Shown here piece after piece: positions 8,311 through 18,529 of a stretch of DNA of 64,000 nt. The stretch's first letter is position 1; each line of letters opens with the position of its first letter. The notes below the pieces were generated by a model, which did not search any database, had not been told where the DNA came from, and saw nothing but the letters and a program-made list of their open reading frames with translations. The stretch covers positions 169,264 through 233,263 of the forward strand of contig JBOHGD010000001.1 in the NCBI GenBank assembly GCA_050699955.1, given 5' to 3'. The position numbers and the translations under genes were made by a program. Source of the DNA: GCA-003244245 sp050699955 (GTDB taxonomy: Bacteria > Actinomycetota > Actinomycetes > Mycobacteriales > Pseudonocardiaceae).

Positions 8311-9339
8311 ATGGGCGAGGTCAGGCTGGGGGACATCCGGTTGCGCAACCGGCTGGTCACCTCGTCCAGCCTGCTCGGCTACGGTGCCGCCGACCCCGGT
8401 CTGGTGCCCTACGGGATGAGCCCGATCTCGCGGTTCGTGCCGGTGGAGCGCTTCGGTGCGGTCACCACCAGGACCTTGACCGTCCAGCCTCGCGACGGAC
8501 ACTTCACCAACCGCACCGACTGGCCGTTGCGGGCACTGCCCGACCTGCTGCGCAGGTACAGCACCGTGCTGCGCAGGGCCGACGCGGGCTGGCTGAACGC
8601 GTTCGGCTGGTGCAACGTCGGGATCGACGCCTACCTGCGCGACTACTACCCACGCACCCGTGCCCTGAACACGATCATCTCGGTGGGTGGGTTCTCCGTC
8701 GAGGAGTTCGTCACCCTGGTCGACACGGTGAACGCCGCGGTGCCCACGGGCGAGATCGCCGCCGTCGAGCTCAACGTGTCCTGCCCGAATGTCGACCACG
8801 ACTTCGAGCCCATTCTGGACGGGGTACTGGCCGACGCGGTACCGCGCAGCCACCACCCGGTGATCCTCAAGCTGTCCCCGGACCGCGACTACGTCGGGCA
8901 CGCCAGGCGGGCCGCTACCGCGGAGGTGTCGGCGCTGACCGCGATCAACACCGTGCGCGCATTGCGGCTGGACCCGGAGACCGGTCGACCGTGGCTGACC
9001 AACCGCTACGGCGGTCTGTCCGGCCGGGCGGTGAAGCCGATCGGCTTGCGGGTGGTCGCCGAGCTGCGCGATGCGGGAGTCACCCTGCCGGTGATCGCGA
9101 CCGGTGGAATCCGCACCTTCGACGACTGCCGAGAGTACTTCTGGGCCGGTGCCGACGCGGTCAGCCTGGGCAGCGCGAGCTGGCTGGCCTCCTACCCCGG
9201 CTACGCGCTGGCTCCCCTGTGGGGCTGGCGGATTCAAACCCTGCTGACCCGGATCGAGCGCTACCGTCCGCCCGGAGTCGCCGAGCGCCAGGGCACCGTC
9301 GTTCCGGCGCGTGCTTCGCCGCGTTCGGCCGCGCCGTAG
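8311..9339 (+). CDS. Dihydroorotate dehydrogenase-like FMN oxidoreductase
   Basis: A 342-aa TIM-barrel flavoprotein of the dihydroorotate/dihydropyrimidine dehydrogenase family. It shows the substrate loop NVSCPNVDH (the Cys corresponds to the catalytic base of class 1A enzymes), TAINTVRALRL, the phosphate-binding GGLSGRAVKPIGL and IATGGIRTFDDC followed by GADAVSLGS. Start ATG 8311 has GGAGG four bases upstream. No other pyrimidine gene is nearby, so it may be an accessory enzyme acting on another substrate rather than the housekeeping PyrD. It is followed after 11 bp by a HAD hydrolase and is probably co-transcribed with it. Confidence 0.8.
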   Translation: MGEVRLGDIRLRNRLVTSSSLLGYGAADPGLVPYGMSPISRFVPVERFGAVTTRTLTVQPRDGHFTNRTDWPLRALPDLLRRYSTVLRRADAGWLNAFGWCNVGIDAYLRDYYPRTRALNTIISVGGFSVEEFVTLVDTVNAAVPTGEIAAVELNVSCPNVDHDFEPILDGVLADAVPRSHHPVILKLSPDRDYVGHARRAATAEVSALTAINTVRALRLDPETGRPWLTNRYGGLSGRAVKPIGLRVVAELRDAGVTLPVIATGGIRTFDDCREYFWAGADAVSLGSASWLASYPGYALAPLWGWRIQTLLTRIERYRPPGVAERQGTVVPARASPRSAAP

Positions 9340-9350
9340 GGTTGGCCACC

Positions 9351-10019
9351 ATGCCCACCCGGCCCGACGTGATCTTGTTCGACATCCTCGAGACCGTGCT
9401 GCAGCTCGAGCCACTGCGCACGCGGCTGGCCGACGTGGGCAGGCCCGGTCACGAGCTTGCGCTGTTCTACACCCGGCTGACCCGGGACGGGATGGCGCTG
9501 ACCCTGTCCGGTGAGGCACCCCCGTTCGGCGAGGTCGCCACCGCGGCGCTACGCACCGTGTCCGGCAACACGCTGTCCAGCGAGGACATCTCGTACGTGC
9601 TGGGTGGGTTCGAGGAGCTGCCGCCGCATCCGGATGTCGAGCCCGCATTACGTGCGCTGACCGAGGCGGGGGTGCCGGCCTGGGGTCTCACACAGGGTTC
9701 CGCCCAGGTCACCGCCACCGCACTGGATCGGGCCGGACTGCTCGGCCTGCTGCGCGGAGTGCTTTCGGCCGAGCAACTGAGATCGTTCAAACCGCCGGCC
9801 CGGGTCTACCGCTGGGCCTGTACGCAGGTGGGCTGTGAGCCCGAGCGCGTCGCCCTGGTCGCCGCGCATGCCTGGGACACTCATGGCGCGATGCGTGCCG
9901 GTCTGATGGCCGGTTACGTCACCCGGCTGGAGGGGCAGCTGCCCGCGGTGTTCGACCGGCCGACCGTCATCGCCGACAGCCTCGACGAGGTGGTAGCCGA
10001 ACTGCTCGCGCTGGCCTGA
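9351..10019 (+). CDS. HAD-superfamily hydrolase (haloacid dehalogenase type II-like)
   Basis: A 222-aa HAD hydrolase. The nucleophile Asp is in DVILFDILETV near the N-terminus, motif II threonine in WGLTQGSAQV, the conserved Lys in LRSFKPPARVY and the acidic motif in VAAHAWDTHGA, the last being typical of L-2-haloacid dehalogenases. A cap domain (about residues 17-90) is present. Natural substrate is unknown; phosphoester or haloacid hydrolysis are both possible. Start ATG 9351. Linked to the preceding DHODH-like gene. Confidence 0.78.
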   Translation: MPTRPDVILFDILETVLQLEPLRTRLADVGRPGHELALFYTRLTRDGMALTLSGEAPPFGEVATAALRTVSGNTLSSEDISYVLGGFEELPPHPDVEPALRALTEAGVPAWGLTQGSAQVTATALDRAGLLGLLRGVLSAEQLRSFKPPARVYRWACTQVGCEPERVALVAAHAWDTHGAMRAGLMAGYVTRLEGQLPAVFDRPTVIADSLDEVVAELLALA

Positions 10020-10099
10020 CGGACCGATGCGGGGCGCTCGCGTTACGTCGTACCCGAGACCGGTCGCGGGCGGTCATGCCGCATACCCTTATCGGTGAG

Positions 10100-12112
10100 A
10101 TGGCTGATCCTTCCACCTATCGTCCGGCGCCGGGGACGATTCCGGACGCACCCGGCGTGTACCGGTTCCGTGACGAACGCGGCCGGGTGATCTACGTCGG
10201 AAAGGCGAAGGGCCTGCGCAGTCGGCTGAACTCCTATTTCGCCGACCTGGCCGGGCTGCACCCGCGTACCCGCCAGATGGTCACCACGGCGGCGTCGGTG
10301 GAGTGGACGGTGGTGGGCACCGAGGTCGAGGCCTTGCAGCTGGAGTACAACTGGATCAAAGAGTTCGACCCCCGGTTCAACGTGCGGTACCGGGACGACA
10401 AGTCCTATCCGGTGCTGGCGGTCACGCTGAACGAGGAGTACCCGCGGTTGCACGTCTACCGGGGTGCCCGCCGCCGCGGGGTCCGGTACTTCGGGCCCTA
10501 TGCGCATGCCTGGGCGATCCGGGAGACCCTCGACCTGCTCACCAGGGTGTTCCCGGCCAGGGTGTGTTCCAGCGGTGTGTTCAAGAGACACGGCCAGATC
10601 GGCAGGCCCTGCCTGTTGGGCTACATCGACAAGTGCGCGGCACCGTGTGTCGGCAACGTCACCGCAGACGAGCACCGCACCATCGTCGAGGACTTCTGCG
10701 ACTTCCTGTCCGGCCGGACAGACAGGATGATCCGGCGCCTGGAGCGGGAGATGGAGTCGGCCTCCGCTGACCTGGAGTTCGAACGCGCCGCGCGGTTGCG
10801 CGACCATCTGGGGGCGCTGCGCCGAGCCTCGGAGAAGCAGGCCGTGGTGCTCGGCGACGGTACGGACGCCGATGTGATCGCTTTCGCCTCCGACGAGCTT
10901 GAGGCGGCTGTGCAGGTGTTCCACGTCCGCGGTGGGCGAGTACGCGGCCAGCGCGGCTGGGTGATCGAGAAGGTGGAGGAGACCGATCAGGCCGGCCTGG
11001 TCGGCCAGTTCCTGACCCAGTTCTACGGTGAACAGGCCGCACTGGCCGGTTCTGCCGATGACGCCGCTCAACCGGTGCCCAGGGAAGTGCTGGTTCCCGA
11101 GCTACCCGCAGACGCCGAGGCGCTGATCGAGTGGCTCTCCGGACTGCGCGGTGCCCGGGTGGCGCTGCGGGTACCGCAACGGGGGGACAAGCGGGCACTG
11201 GCCGCCACTGTGGCGCGCAACGCGGCGGAGGCCTTCACCCAGCACAAGCTGCGCCGTGCCGGTGACCTGACCGCCCGATCCGCTGCGCTGCAGGAGGTCC
11301 AGGAGTACCTCGGGCTGGACTCCGCCCCGTTGCGCATCGAGTGCATCGACGTCAGCCATGTGCAGGGCAGTGACGTGGTCGCCTCGCTGGTGGTCTTCGA
11401 GGACGGGTTGGCGCGTAAGTCGGACTATCGGCGTTTCGCGATCCGGGACGCGGCCGGGGGCGGGCGTTCCGACGATGTGGCCAGCATCGCCGAGGTGGTC
11501 CGTCGGCGTTTCGCCCGCTACCTGCGGGAGACCAGTCAGCCGGATCCGGACGGACCCGCCGAGCAGCAGCCGACCGGCCGCGCAGGCCTCGACCCTGACA
11601 CGGGGCGTCCTCGCAGGTTCGCTTACCCGCCGAACCTGCTGCTCGTCGACGGCGGTCCGGCGCAGGTCGCCGCGGCGGCCGAGGTGCTCTTCGAGATCGG
11701 CGTGACCGACGTGGCGATCGCCGGGCTGGCCAAGCGGCTGGAAGAGGTGTGGTTGCCCGGTGAGCCGGATCCGGTGATCCTGCCTCGCCTCGGCGAGGCG
11801 CTCTACCTGCTGCAACGGGTGCGTGACGAGGCACACCGGTTCGCGATCAGCTACCACCGGCAGAAGCGCTCGGCGCGGATGACCAGTTCCGCCCTGGACA
11901 GCGTCGCCGGTCTGGGACAGACCCGGCGCACTGCGCTGCTCAAGCACTTCGGATCGGTGCGCCGGCTCCGGCAGGCCAGCGTGGCGGAGATCACCGAAGT
12001 ACCCGGGGTCGGGCCACGGACCGCGCGGGCGGTACTCGCCGCACTGAATAGTGGGCCGCAGGTGAACAATGGGTCTGATAGGGCTAACGGTGACAAGGGG
12101 GAGGCGCCGTGA
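10100..12112 (+). CDS. uvrC: Excinuclease ABC subunit C
   Basis: A 670-aa nucleotide excision repair endonuclease that cuts on both sides of UvrAB-marked lesions. Domains in order: GIY-YIG nuclease (GVYRF and VIYVGKAKGLRSRLNSYF, residues ~13-40), Cys-rich region (KCAAPCVGN), UVR helix (DLEFERAARLRDHL, ~215), RNase H-like nuclease (IECIDVSHVQG and LLVDGGPAQV) and C-terminal tandem helix-hairpin-helix (VAGLGQTRR, TEVPGVGPRTA). Start ATG 10100 gives the usual MADPSTYRPAPGTIP; an in-frame ATG at 10076 is possible. The stop overlaps the rapZ GTG. Confidence 0.95.
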   Translation: MADPSTYRPAPGTIPDAPGVYRFRDERGRVIYVGKAKGLRSRLNSYFADLAGLHPRTRQMVTTAASVEWTVVGTEVEALQLEYNWIKEFDPRFNVRYRDDKSYPVLAVTLNEEYPRLHVYRGARRRGVRYFGPYAHAWAIRETLDLLTRVFPARVCSSGVFKRHGQIGRPCLLGYIDKCAAPCVGNVTADEHRTIVEDFCDFLSGRTDRMIRRLEREMESASADLEFERAARLRDHLGALRRASEKQAVVLGDGTDADVIAFASDELEAAVQVFHVRGGRVRGQRGWVIEKVEETDQAGLVGQFLTQFYGEQAALAGSADDAAQPVPREVLVPELPADAEALIEWLSGLRGARVALRVPQRGDKRALAATVARNAAEAFTQHKLRRAGDLTARSAALQEVQEYLGLDSAPLRIECIDVSHVQGSDVVASLVVFEDGLARKSDYRRFAIRDAAGGGRSDDVASIAEVVRRRFARYLRETSQPDPDGPAEQQPTGRAGLDPDTGRPRRFAYPPNLLLVDGGPAQVAAAAEVLFEIGVTDVAIAGLAKRLEEVWLPGEPDPVILPRLGEALYLLQRVRDEAHRFAISYHRQKRSARMTSSALDSVAGLGQTRRTALLKHFGSVRRLRQASVAEITEVPGVGPRTARAVLAALNSGPQVNNGSDRANGDKGEAP

Positions 12113-13020
12113 CCGATTACCGAGCTGCGCCGCAGAGACGCGGGCCCGGAACTCTTGGCGGCATCGAGGTCGCTGTCGTATCCGGACTGTCCGGGGCCGG
12201 CCGCAGTACGGCGGCCAAAGTGCTGGAGGACCTGGGCTGGTTCGTCGTGGACAACCTGCCGCCCGAGCTGATGGCCACCATGGTCGACCTGGGTGCCCGT
12301 TCGCAGGGCGTGGTGACCCGGGTCGCGGTGGTGATGGACGTGCGCAGCCGGGCGTTCACCGATGACCTCGCCGCGGTGATCAAAGATCTGGATGCCCGCG
12401 GCTATCGACCCAAGGTGCTGTTCCTCGAAGCCACCGACGCGGTGCTGATCCGCCGTTTCGAGCAGGTCCGGCGTAGCCACCCGCTCCAGGGCGATGGCCG
12501 GCTCGCCGACGGGATCGCCGCGGAGCGCGCGTTGCTCGCGCCACTGCGTGAAGCAGCCGATCTCGTGCTGGACACCACCGGGTTGTCCGTTCACCAGCTC
12601 AGGGCAAAAATCGAGCATGCGTTCGGCGGGGAGGCCAGTACCCGCACCCGGATCACCGTTTTGTCGTTCGGCTACAAGTATGGGCTGCCCATGGATGCCG
12701 ACCTGGTGATCGATATGCGGTTCCTGCCCAACCCGTTCTGGATCCCGGAACTGCGCGACCTCACCGGGCTGGATTCCAACGTCCGCAACTACGTGTTGTC
12801 CCAGGAGGGCGCCGAGGAGTTCCTGGAGCGCTATCTTGAGCTGCTGCGGTTGATCGGCGGGGGATACCGGCGGGAAGGCAAGCGCTACCTGACCCTCGCG
12901 GTGGGGTGCACTGGAGGTAAGCATCGTAGCGTCGCCATCTCCGAGGCGCTGGCCGCCCGGTTGGCCGAGGAGGATGGCATCACCGTCAAGGTGGTGCACC
13001 GAGACGTGGGTCGCGAGTGA
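12109..13020 (+). CDS. rapZ: RNase adapter/nucleotide-binding protein RapZ (YvcJ family)
   Basis: A 303-aa P-loop protein. Walker A is GLSGAGRST at residues 26-34; the C-terminal half has the family regions SFGYKYGLPMDAD, RFLPNPFW and CTGGKHRSV. In enterobacteria RapZ controls amino-sugar synthesis through RNA decay; in actinobacteria the role is less clear and is linked to the yvcK-whiA cluster. GTG 12109 overlaps the uvrC TGA (GTGA) with GGGGGAGG just upstream; its own TGA overlaps the yvcK GTG. Confidence 0.94.
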   Translation: MTDYRAAPQRRGPGTLGGIEVAVVSGLSGAGRSTAAKVLEDLGWFVVDNLPPELMATMVDLGARSQGVVTRVAVVMDVRSRAFTDDLAAVIKDLDARGYRPKVLFLEATDAVLIRRFEQVRRSHPLQGDGRLADGIAAERALLAPLREAADLVLDTTGLSVHQLRAKIEHAFGGEASTRTRITVLSFGYKYGLPMDADLVIDMRFLPNPFWIPELRDLTGLDSNVRNYVLSQEGAEEFLERYLELLRLIGGGYRREGKRYLTLAVGCTGGKHRSVAISEALAARLAEEDGITVKVVHRDVGRE

Positions 13021-14033
13021 CTTCCGAGGGCTCATCCGGTCTCAAGGCCGTCGCGCTGGGTGGCGGCCATGGCCTGTATGCGACGCTCACCGCGTTGCGT
13101 AACCTCACCGAGGACGTCACCGCAGTGGTCACAGTGGCCGATGACGGCGGATCCTCCGGGCGCCTGCGCCGGGAGCTGGGCGTGCTTCCGCCGGGTGACT
13201 TGCGGATGGCTCTGACCGCGTTGGCTGCGGCCGACGGCGGCGGGGCGGGTTGGCGAGAACTCTTTCAGCACCGGTTCGGTGGTATCGGGGCGCTGGCCGG
13301 GCACGCCGTGGGCAACCTGGTGCTCGCCGGACTAATGGAGGTGCTCGTCGATCCGGTGGCGGTCCTGGATCAGGCATGTCAGTTGCTCGGGGTGCGCGGC
13401 CGGGTGCTGCCGATGGCTGATGAGCCGCTGGACATCGAGGCCGACGTCGCAGGGCTGGACGGTGACCCGGAGCTGCTTCGACGGATCCGTGGCCAGGTGG
13501 CGGTGGCCACCACACCGGGCCGGGTGCACCGGGTGCGGCTGCGCCCGGAGCGGCCCCGAGCCTGCGTCGAAGCGGTGCGCGCGGTGCGCGAGGCCGATCT
13601 CGTCGTGCTCGGACCGGGCTCATGGTTCACCAGCGTGCTGCCCCACCTGCTGGTGCCCGATCTGGCTGCCGCGCTCGTCGGCACGACGGCACGCCGGGTA
13701 CTGGTGCTCAATCTGGTACCGCAGCCTGGCGAGACCGCGGGGTTTTCGCCCGAGCAGCACCTGCAGGTGCTCTCCAGGCACGCACCGTCCGGTTTCACCG
13801 TGCACGCGGTCCTCGCGGATGTCGACGCGGTGCCGGTACCTGCTCGGTTGTACCGATGTGCCGCTGAGCTGGGGGGCCACGTCTACTTCGACCGGGTTGC
13901 CGATGACGGATTCTCCGATCGGCACGATCCGGTGGCACTGGCCTCAGCGCTGCATCGGATACTGACGGACGCGCCCGGCGACCCCGACCCCGGACGTTAT
14001 CCCCAGCGGGAGGAGGAGCACGGGTGGCCATGA
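13017..14033 (+). CDS. yvcK: Gluconeogenesis/cell-wall factor YvcK (CofD-like, UPF0052)
   Basis: A 338-aa UPF0052 protein. The N-terminus VALGGGHGLYATLTALR and VADDGGSSGRLRREL match the CofD-like fold that binds UDP-sugars; GHAVGNLVLAGL and VVLGPGSWFTSVLPHLLV follow. In other bacteria YvcK (CuvA in mycobacteria) supports growth on gluconeogenic carbon and cell-wall precursor flow. GTG 13017 overlaps the rapZ stop, and its 3' end overlaps whiA by 10 bases. Confidence 0.94.
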   Translation: MTSEGSSGLKAVALGGGHGLYATLTALRNLTEDVTAVVTVADDGGSSGRLRRELGVLPPGDLRMALTALAAADGGGAGWRELFQHRFGGIGALAGHAVGNLVLAGLMEVLVDPVAVLDQACQLLGVRGRVLPMADEPLDIEADVAGLDGDPELLRRIRGQVAVATTPGRVHRVRLRPERPRACVEAVRAVREADLVVLGPGSWFTSVLPHLLVPDLAAALVGTTARRVLVLNLVPQPGETAGFSPEQHLQVLSRHAPSGFTVHAVLADVDAVPVPARLYRCAAELGGHVYFDRVADDGFSDRHDPVALASALHRILTDAPGDPDPGRYPQREEEHGWP

Positions 14034-15004
14034 CCTCCGCCGTCAAAGACGAGCTCAGCCGCCTGCGGGTGACCAAGACGTGCTGCCGACGAGCCGAGGT
14101 CTCCTCGGTACTGCGTTTCGCAGGAGGACTGCACATCATTGCGGGCCGCGTTGTGGTGGAGGCCGAACTGGACACCGGCTCCACCGCCCGGCGGCTGCGC
14201 AGGGAGGTGCACGAACTCTACGGGCACACCTCGGACGTACACTTGATCACCGCTGGTGGATTACGGAAAGGCACCCGCTACGTGGTGCGGGTGATACGTG
14301 ACGGTGAGGGATTGGCCCGCCAGACCGGGTTGCTCGACCTGCGCGGCCGCCCGGTGCGAGGCCTGCCTCCGCAGGTCGTCTCCGGTGGCCTGTGCGACGC
14401 TGAAGCCGCCTGGCGTGGCGCGTTCCTCGCGCACGGGTCGCTCACCGAGCCCGGACGTTCCGCCGCGCTGGAGGTGACGTGTCCCGGGCCAGAGGCGGCG
14501 CTGGCCCTGGTCGGGGCCGCGCGGCGGCTGGGCATCCAGGCCAAGGCGCGCGAGGTGCGGGGCGCCGATCGGGTGGTGGTCCGGGACGGGGATGCCATCG
14601 GGGCGCTGCTCACCCGGCTCGGTGCGCATGACTCGGTGCTGGCTTGGGAGGAGCGCCGGATGCGGCGCGAGGTTCGCGCGACCGCCAACCGGCTGGCCAA
14701 CTTCGACGACGCCAACCTGCGCCGCTCCGCCCGTGCCGCGGTGGCCTCGGCAGCGCGGGTCAGCCGAGCACTGGAACTGCTCGGTGACGACACCCCGGAG
14801 CATCTGCTCACCGCGGGCAGGCTGCGGCTGGAGCACCGGCAGGCTTCCCTGGAGGAACTGGGCCAGCTCGCCGATCCCGTGATGACCAAGGACGCGGTTG
14901 CGGGCCGGATCCGCCGTCTACTGGCGATGGCCGATAAACGAGCCCAGGATCTCGGGGTGCCGGACACCGAGTCCGCGGTCACCCCCGACATGCTCGAGGC
15001 GTGA
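14024..15004 (+). CDS. whiA: Sporulation/division regulator WhiA
   Basis: A 326-aa DNA-binding regulator with an N-terminal degenerate LAGLIDADG homing-endonuclease-like fold (TKTCCRRAEVSSVLRFAGGLHI) and a C-terminal helix-turn-helix region (LEELGQLADPVMTKDAVAGRIRRLL, split here as two blocks in the family). WhiA activates division genes in Streptomyces together with WhiB. GTG 14024 is preferred since AGGAGGAG ends five bases before it; the in-frame ATG at 14030 is spaced at 11. Last gene of uvrC-rapZ-yvcK-whiA. Confidence 0.95.
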   Translation: MAMTSAVKDELSRLRVTKTCCRRAEVSSVLRFAGGLHIIAGRVVVEAELDTGSTARRLRREVHELYGHTSDVHLITAGGLRKGTRYVVRVIRDGEGLARQTGLLDLRGRPVRGLPPQVVSGGLCDAEAAWRGAFLAHGSLTEPGRSAALEVTCPGPEAALALVGAARRLGIQAKAREVRGADRVVVRDGDAIGALLTRLGAHDSVLAWEERRMRREVRATANRLANFDDANLRRSARAAVASAARVSRALELLGDDTPEHLLTAGRLRLEHRQASLEELGQLADPVMTKDAVAGRIRRLLAMADKRAQDLGVPDTESAVTPDMLEA

Positions 15005-15058
15005 CGGTTTTCCGGCGGTATCCATCGGGTTAACCGGTTCACCAACACCCCTGCGGCT

Positions 15059-15072
15059 CCCCCTCCCGGGGG
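15059..15072 (+). terminator. Short GC hairpin between whiA and gap
   Basis: CCCCC (15059-15063) pairs with GGGGG (15068-15072) around a TCCC loop, 55 bases after the whiA stop. There is no T run, so it would be an actinobacterial-style hairpin terminator at best. Just upstream, 15028-15039 holds two overlapping palindromes (GGTTAACC and AACCGGTT), which could instead be a binding site for gap control. Confidence 0.3.
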
Positions 15073-15161
15073 GCCTGCGCGGTGTGGTGCGGCCGCTAGT
15101 GTGGCGCGAAGGCCGAGTCGGCAAAGGCAGCCGGCACGTGAAGGAGCAGGGAGGCGACGAA

Positions 15162-16162
<1,001 letters not shown>

Positions 16163-16166
<4 letters not shown>

Positions 16167-17374
16167 GGACGCTCGATGACCTGCTCGCCGGTGGCGTGGC
16201 AGGCAGGTCGGTGCTGGTGCGTACCGACCTCAACGTGCCGCTGGATAGCGAGGTTCCTGGTCACAGTCGGATCACTGACGATGGCCGGATCCGAGCCTCG
16301 TTGCCCACGCTGAAGGCACTCACCGGCGCTGGCGCCCGGGTCGTCGTCACGGCCCACCTAGGGCGGCCGAAGGGCGCGCCGGATCCGCAGTACTCACTGC
16401 GGCCGGTCGCGGCCCGGCTCGAGGAGCTGCTCGGCGCGCCGGTGACCGTCGCCGCCGACGTGGTCGGCGATTCCGCCCGCACTGCCGTCGCCGGCCTGGC
16501 TGACGGAGAGGTGGCGTTGTTGGAGAACGTCCGGTTCGATCCCCGGGAGACATCGAAAGACGCGGCCGAGCGTGGCGCGCTGGCCGATGAACTGACCACC
16601 CTGGTCGGCCCCGAGGGCGCGTTCGTCTCCGACGGATTCGGGGTGATGCACCGTGCGCAGGCTTCGGTGGTCGACGTCGCCGAACGGCTACCTGGATACG
16701 CGGGCATTCTCGTGCTCGCCGAGCTGACCACTCTGCGGCGCCTCACCGAGCAGCCGGATCGGCCCTACGCCGTGGTTCTCGGCGGATCGAAGGTGTCCGA
16801 CAAACTGTCGGTGATCGAGGCGCTGCTGCCGAAGGTGGACGCTTTGCTCGTCGGTGGTGGGATGTGCTTCACCTTCCTCGCCGCGCAGGGCTACTCCGTC
16901 GGTAACTCCCTGCTGGAGCAGGACATGGTGGACGTCTGCGCTCGTCTGCTGAAGTCCGCAGGCGACACGATCCGGCTGCCCCGCGACGTGGTCGCCGCCT
17001 CCGAGTTCTCCGCCGATGCGGACACCCGTACGGTGCCCGCCGGCGAGATCCCGGATGGCTGGATGGGCCTCGACGTGGGTCCGGAAACGGTGTGCGACTT
17101 CGGCGGGGCACTTGCCGGGGCTGCGATGGTGTTCTGGAACGGACCGATGGGCGTGTTCGAACTCGCCCCGTTCGCCGAGGGCACCCGCGGGGTGGCGCAG
17201 GCCATCGTCGACTCGGACTCGTTCAGCGTCGTCGGCGGCGGTGACTCCGCGGCCGCGGTACGGCAGCTCGGCCTGCCCGAGAACGGGTTTTCGCACATCT
17301 CCACCGGCGGTGGTGCGTCGTTGGAGTTCCTCGAGGGCAAGACCCTGCCCGGCGTCGCAGTGCTGGAGGGGTAG
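16163..17374 (+). CDS. pgk: Phosphoglycerate kinase
   Basis: A 403-aa two-domain kinase making ATP from 1,3-bisphosphoglycerate. Motifs: VLVRTDLNVPLD, VVTAHLGRPKG, LLENVRFDPRETS, AVVLGGSKVSDKLSV in the nucleotide domain, and VFWNGPMGVFE plus VVGGGDSAAAV near the C-terminus. GTG 16163 overlaps the gapA TGA by four bases. Typical bacterial length. Confidence 0.96.
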
Positions 17375-17376
17375 GG

Positions 17377-18162
17377 GTGGCCAGACAACCGCTGATCGCA
17401 GGCAACTGGAAGATGAACCTCAACCACCTCGAGGCCATCGCCCTGGTGCAGAAGATCGCCTTCGCCCTGCCGGAGAAGTACTTCGCGAAGGTCGAGGTGG
17501 CGGTGCTCCCGCCGTTCACCGCGCTGCGCAGCGTGCAGTCCCTGGTCACGGGGGACAGACTGCTGGTTCGCTACGGTGCCCAGGACCTGCACCCGAAGGA
17601 CTCCGGCGCGTACACCGGCGATGTGCCGGGGCCGATGCTGGCGAAGCTGGACTGCACCTACGTGGTGGTCGGGCACTCGGAGCGGCGGCAGTACCACGGC
17701 GAGGACGATGCGCTGGTGGGCAGCAAGGTGCGGGCTGCACTGCGCAACGGCCTGGTGCCGATCCTGTGTGTGGGCGAGGGGCTGGAGATCCGCGAGGCCG
17801 GTGGGCACCTGGAGCACAGCACCGGGCAACTGGTCGCCGCGCTCAAGGGCGTGCCCGCCGAGCAGGTCCGGACCATTGTGGTGGCCTATGAGCCGATCTG
17901 GGCGATCGGTACCGGGCGGGTCGCAACGCCCGCCGATGCGCAGGAAGTCTGCGGCGCGTTGCGGGCTGCCCTGACGGATAAGTACGACACCGGCGTCGCC
18001 GACGACGTGCGAGTGATCTACGGCGGCTCGGTGAAATCGAGCAACGTGGCCGCCTTGGTGGCCGAGCCGGATATCGACGGCGCCTTGGTCGGTGGTGCCA
18101 GCCTGGACGCCGACGAGTTCGCGAAGCTGTGCGCGCTGGCCGCGGGGGGCCCGCTGGTGTGA
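17377..18162 (+). CDS. tpiA: Triosephosphate isomerase
   Basis: A 261-aa TIM barrel. Catalytic residues: Lys12 in GNWKMN, His in VVGHSERRQY and Glu in AYEPIWAIGTG; the phosphate loop is YGGSVKSSN. Starts with GTG 17377 two bases after the pgk stop. Together with gapA and pgk it forms the lower-glycolysis operon common to actinobacteria. Confidence 0.96.
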   Translation: MARQPLIAGNWKMNLNHLEAIALVQKIAFALPEKYFAKVEVAVLPPFTALRSVQSLVTGDRLLVRYGAQDLHPKDSGAYTGDVPGPMLAKLDCTYVVVGHSERRQYHGEDDALVGSKVRAALRNGLVPILCVGEGLEIREAGGHLEHSTGQLVAALKGVPAEQVRTIVVAYEPIWAIGTGRVATPADAQEVCGALRAALTDKYDTGVADDVRVIYGGSVKSSNVAALVAEPDIDGALVGGASLDADEFAKLCALAAGGPLV

Positions 18163-18249
18163 CGAGGTGCTGGTGGCTGGAGCCGGGCCTTCGTGCTTGA
18201 CATAGGACGGAGTAACCTCAACACCCAACTGCCGTCCCACGAGGGTGTG

Positions 18250-18483
18250 ATGAGACTTTTTCTGCAGATCGTGCTTCTGGTTACCAGCGCTGTGCTGATC
18301 CTGCTGATCCTGCTGCACCGGAGCAAGGGTGGAGGATTGTCCAGTCTGTTCGGTGGCGGCGTGCAATCGAGCCTGTCCGGCTCCAGCGTCGTGGAGAAGA
18401 ACCTGGATCGGTTGACGTTGTTCGTCGGTGCGGTCTGGGTGATCTCCGTCGTGGGAACCGGGCTTCTAATCAAGATCGGCTGA
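18250..18483 (+). CDS. secG: Preprotein translocase subunit SecG
   Basis: A 77-aa inner-membrane subunit of SecYEG. Two transmembrane helices (residues ~3-21 and ~53-74) flank the conserved loop SKGGGLSSLFGGG. ATG 18250 follows GAGGG; a GTG one codon earlier is also possible. It follows tpiA by 87 bp as in mycobacteria and streptomycetes. A small hairpin (CCGGGC-GCT-GCCCGG, 18491-18505) just after the stop may separate it from the next gene. Confidence 0.92.
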   Translation: MRLFLQIVLLVTSAVLILLILLHRSKGGGLSSLFGGGVQSSLSGSSVVEKNLDRLTLFVGAVWVISVVGTGLLIKIG

Positions 18484-18529
18484 ACAGGTTCCGGGCGCTG
18501 CCCGGGCGGTTCCGCGAAGTGAGGCATCG

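Noticed and set aside
18197..18225. Perfect TTGACA upstream of secG as a promoter
   Set aside because: No TANNNT-like -10 is found at 16-18 bases; TAACCT lies only 10 bases away. secG is more simply read from the tpiA transcript.
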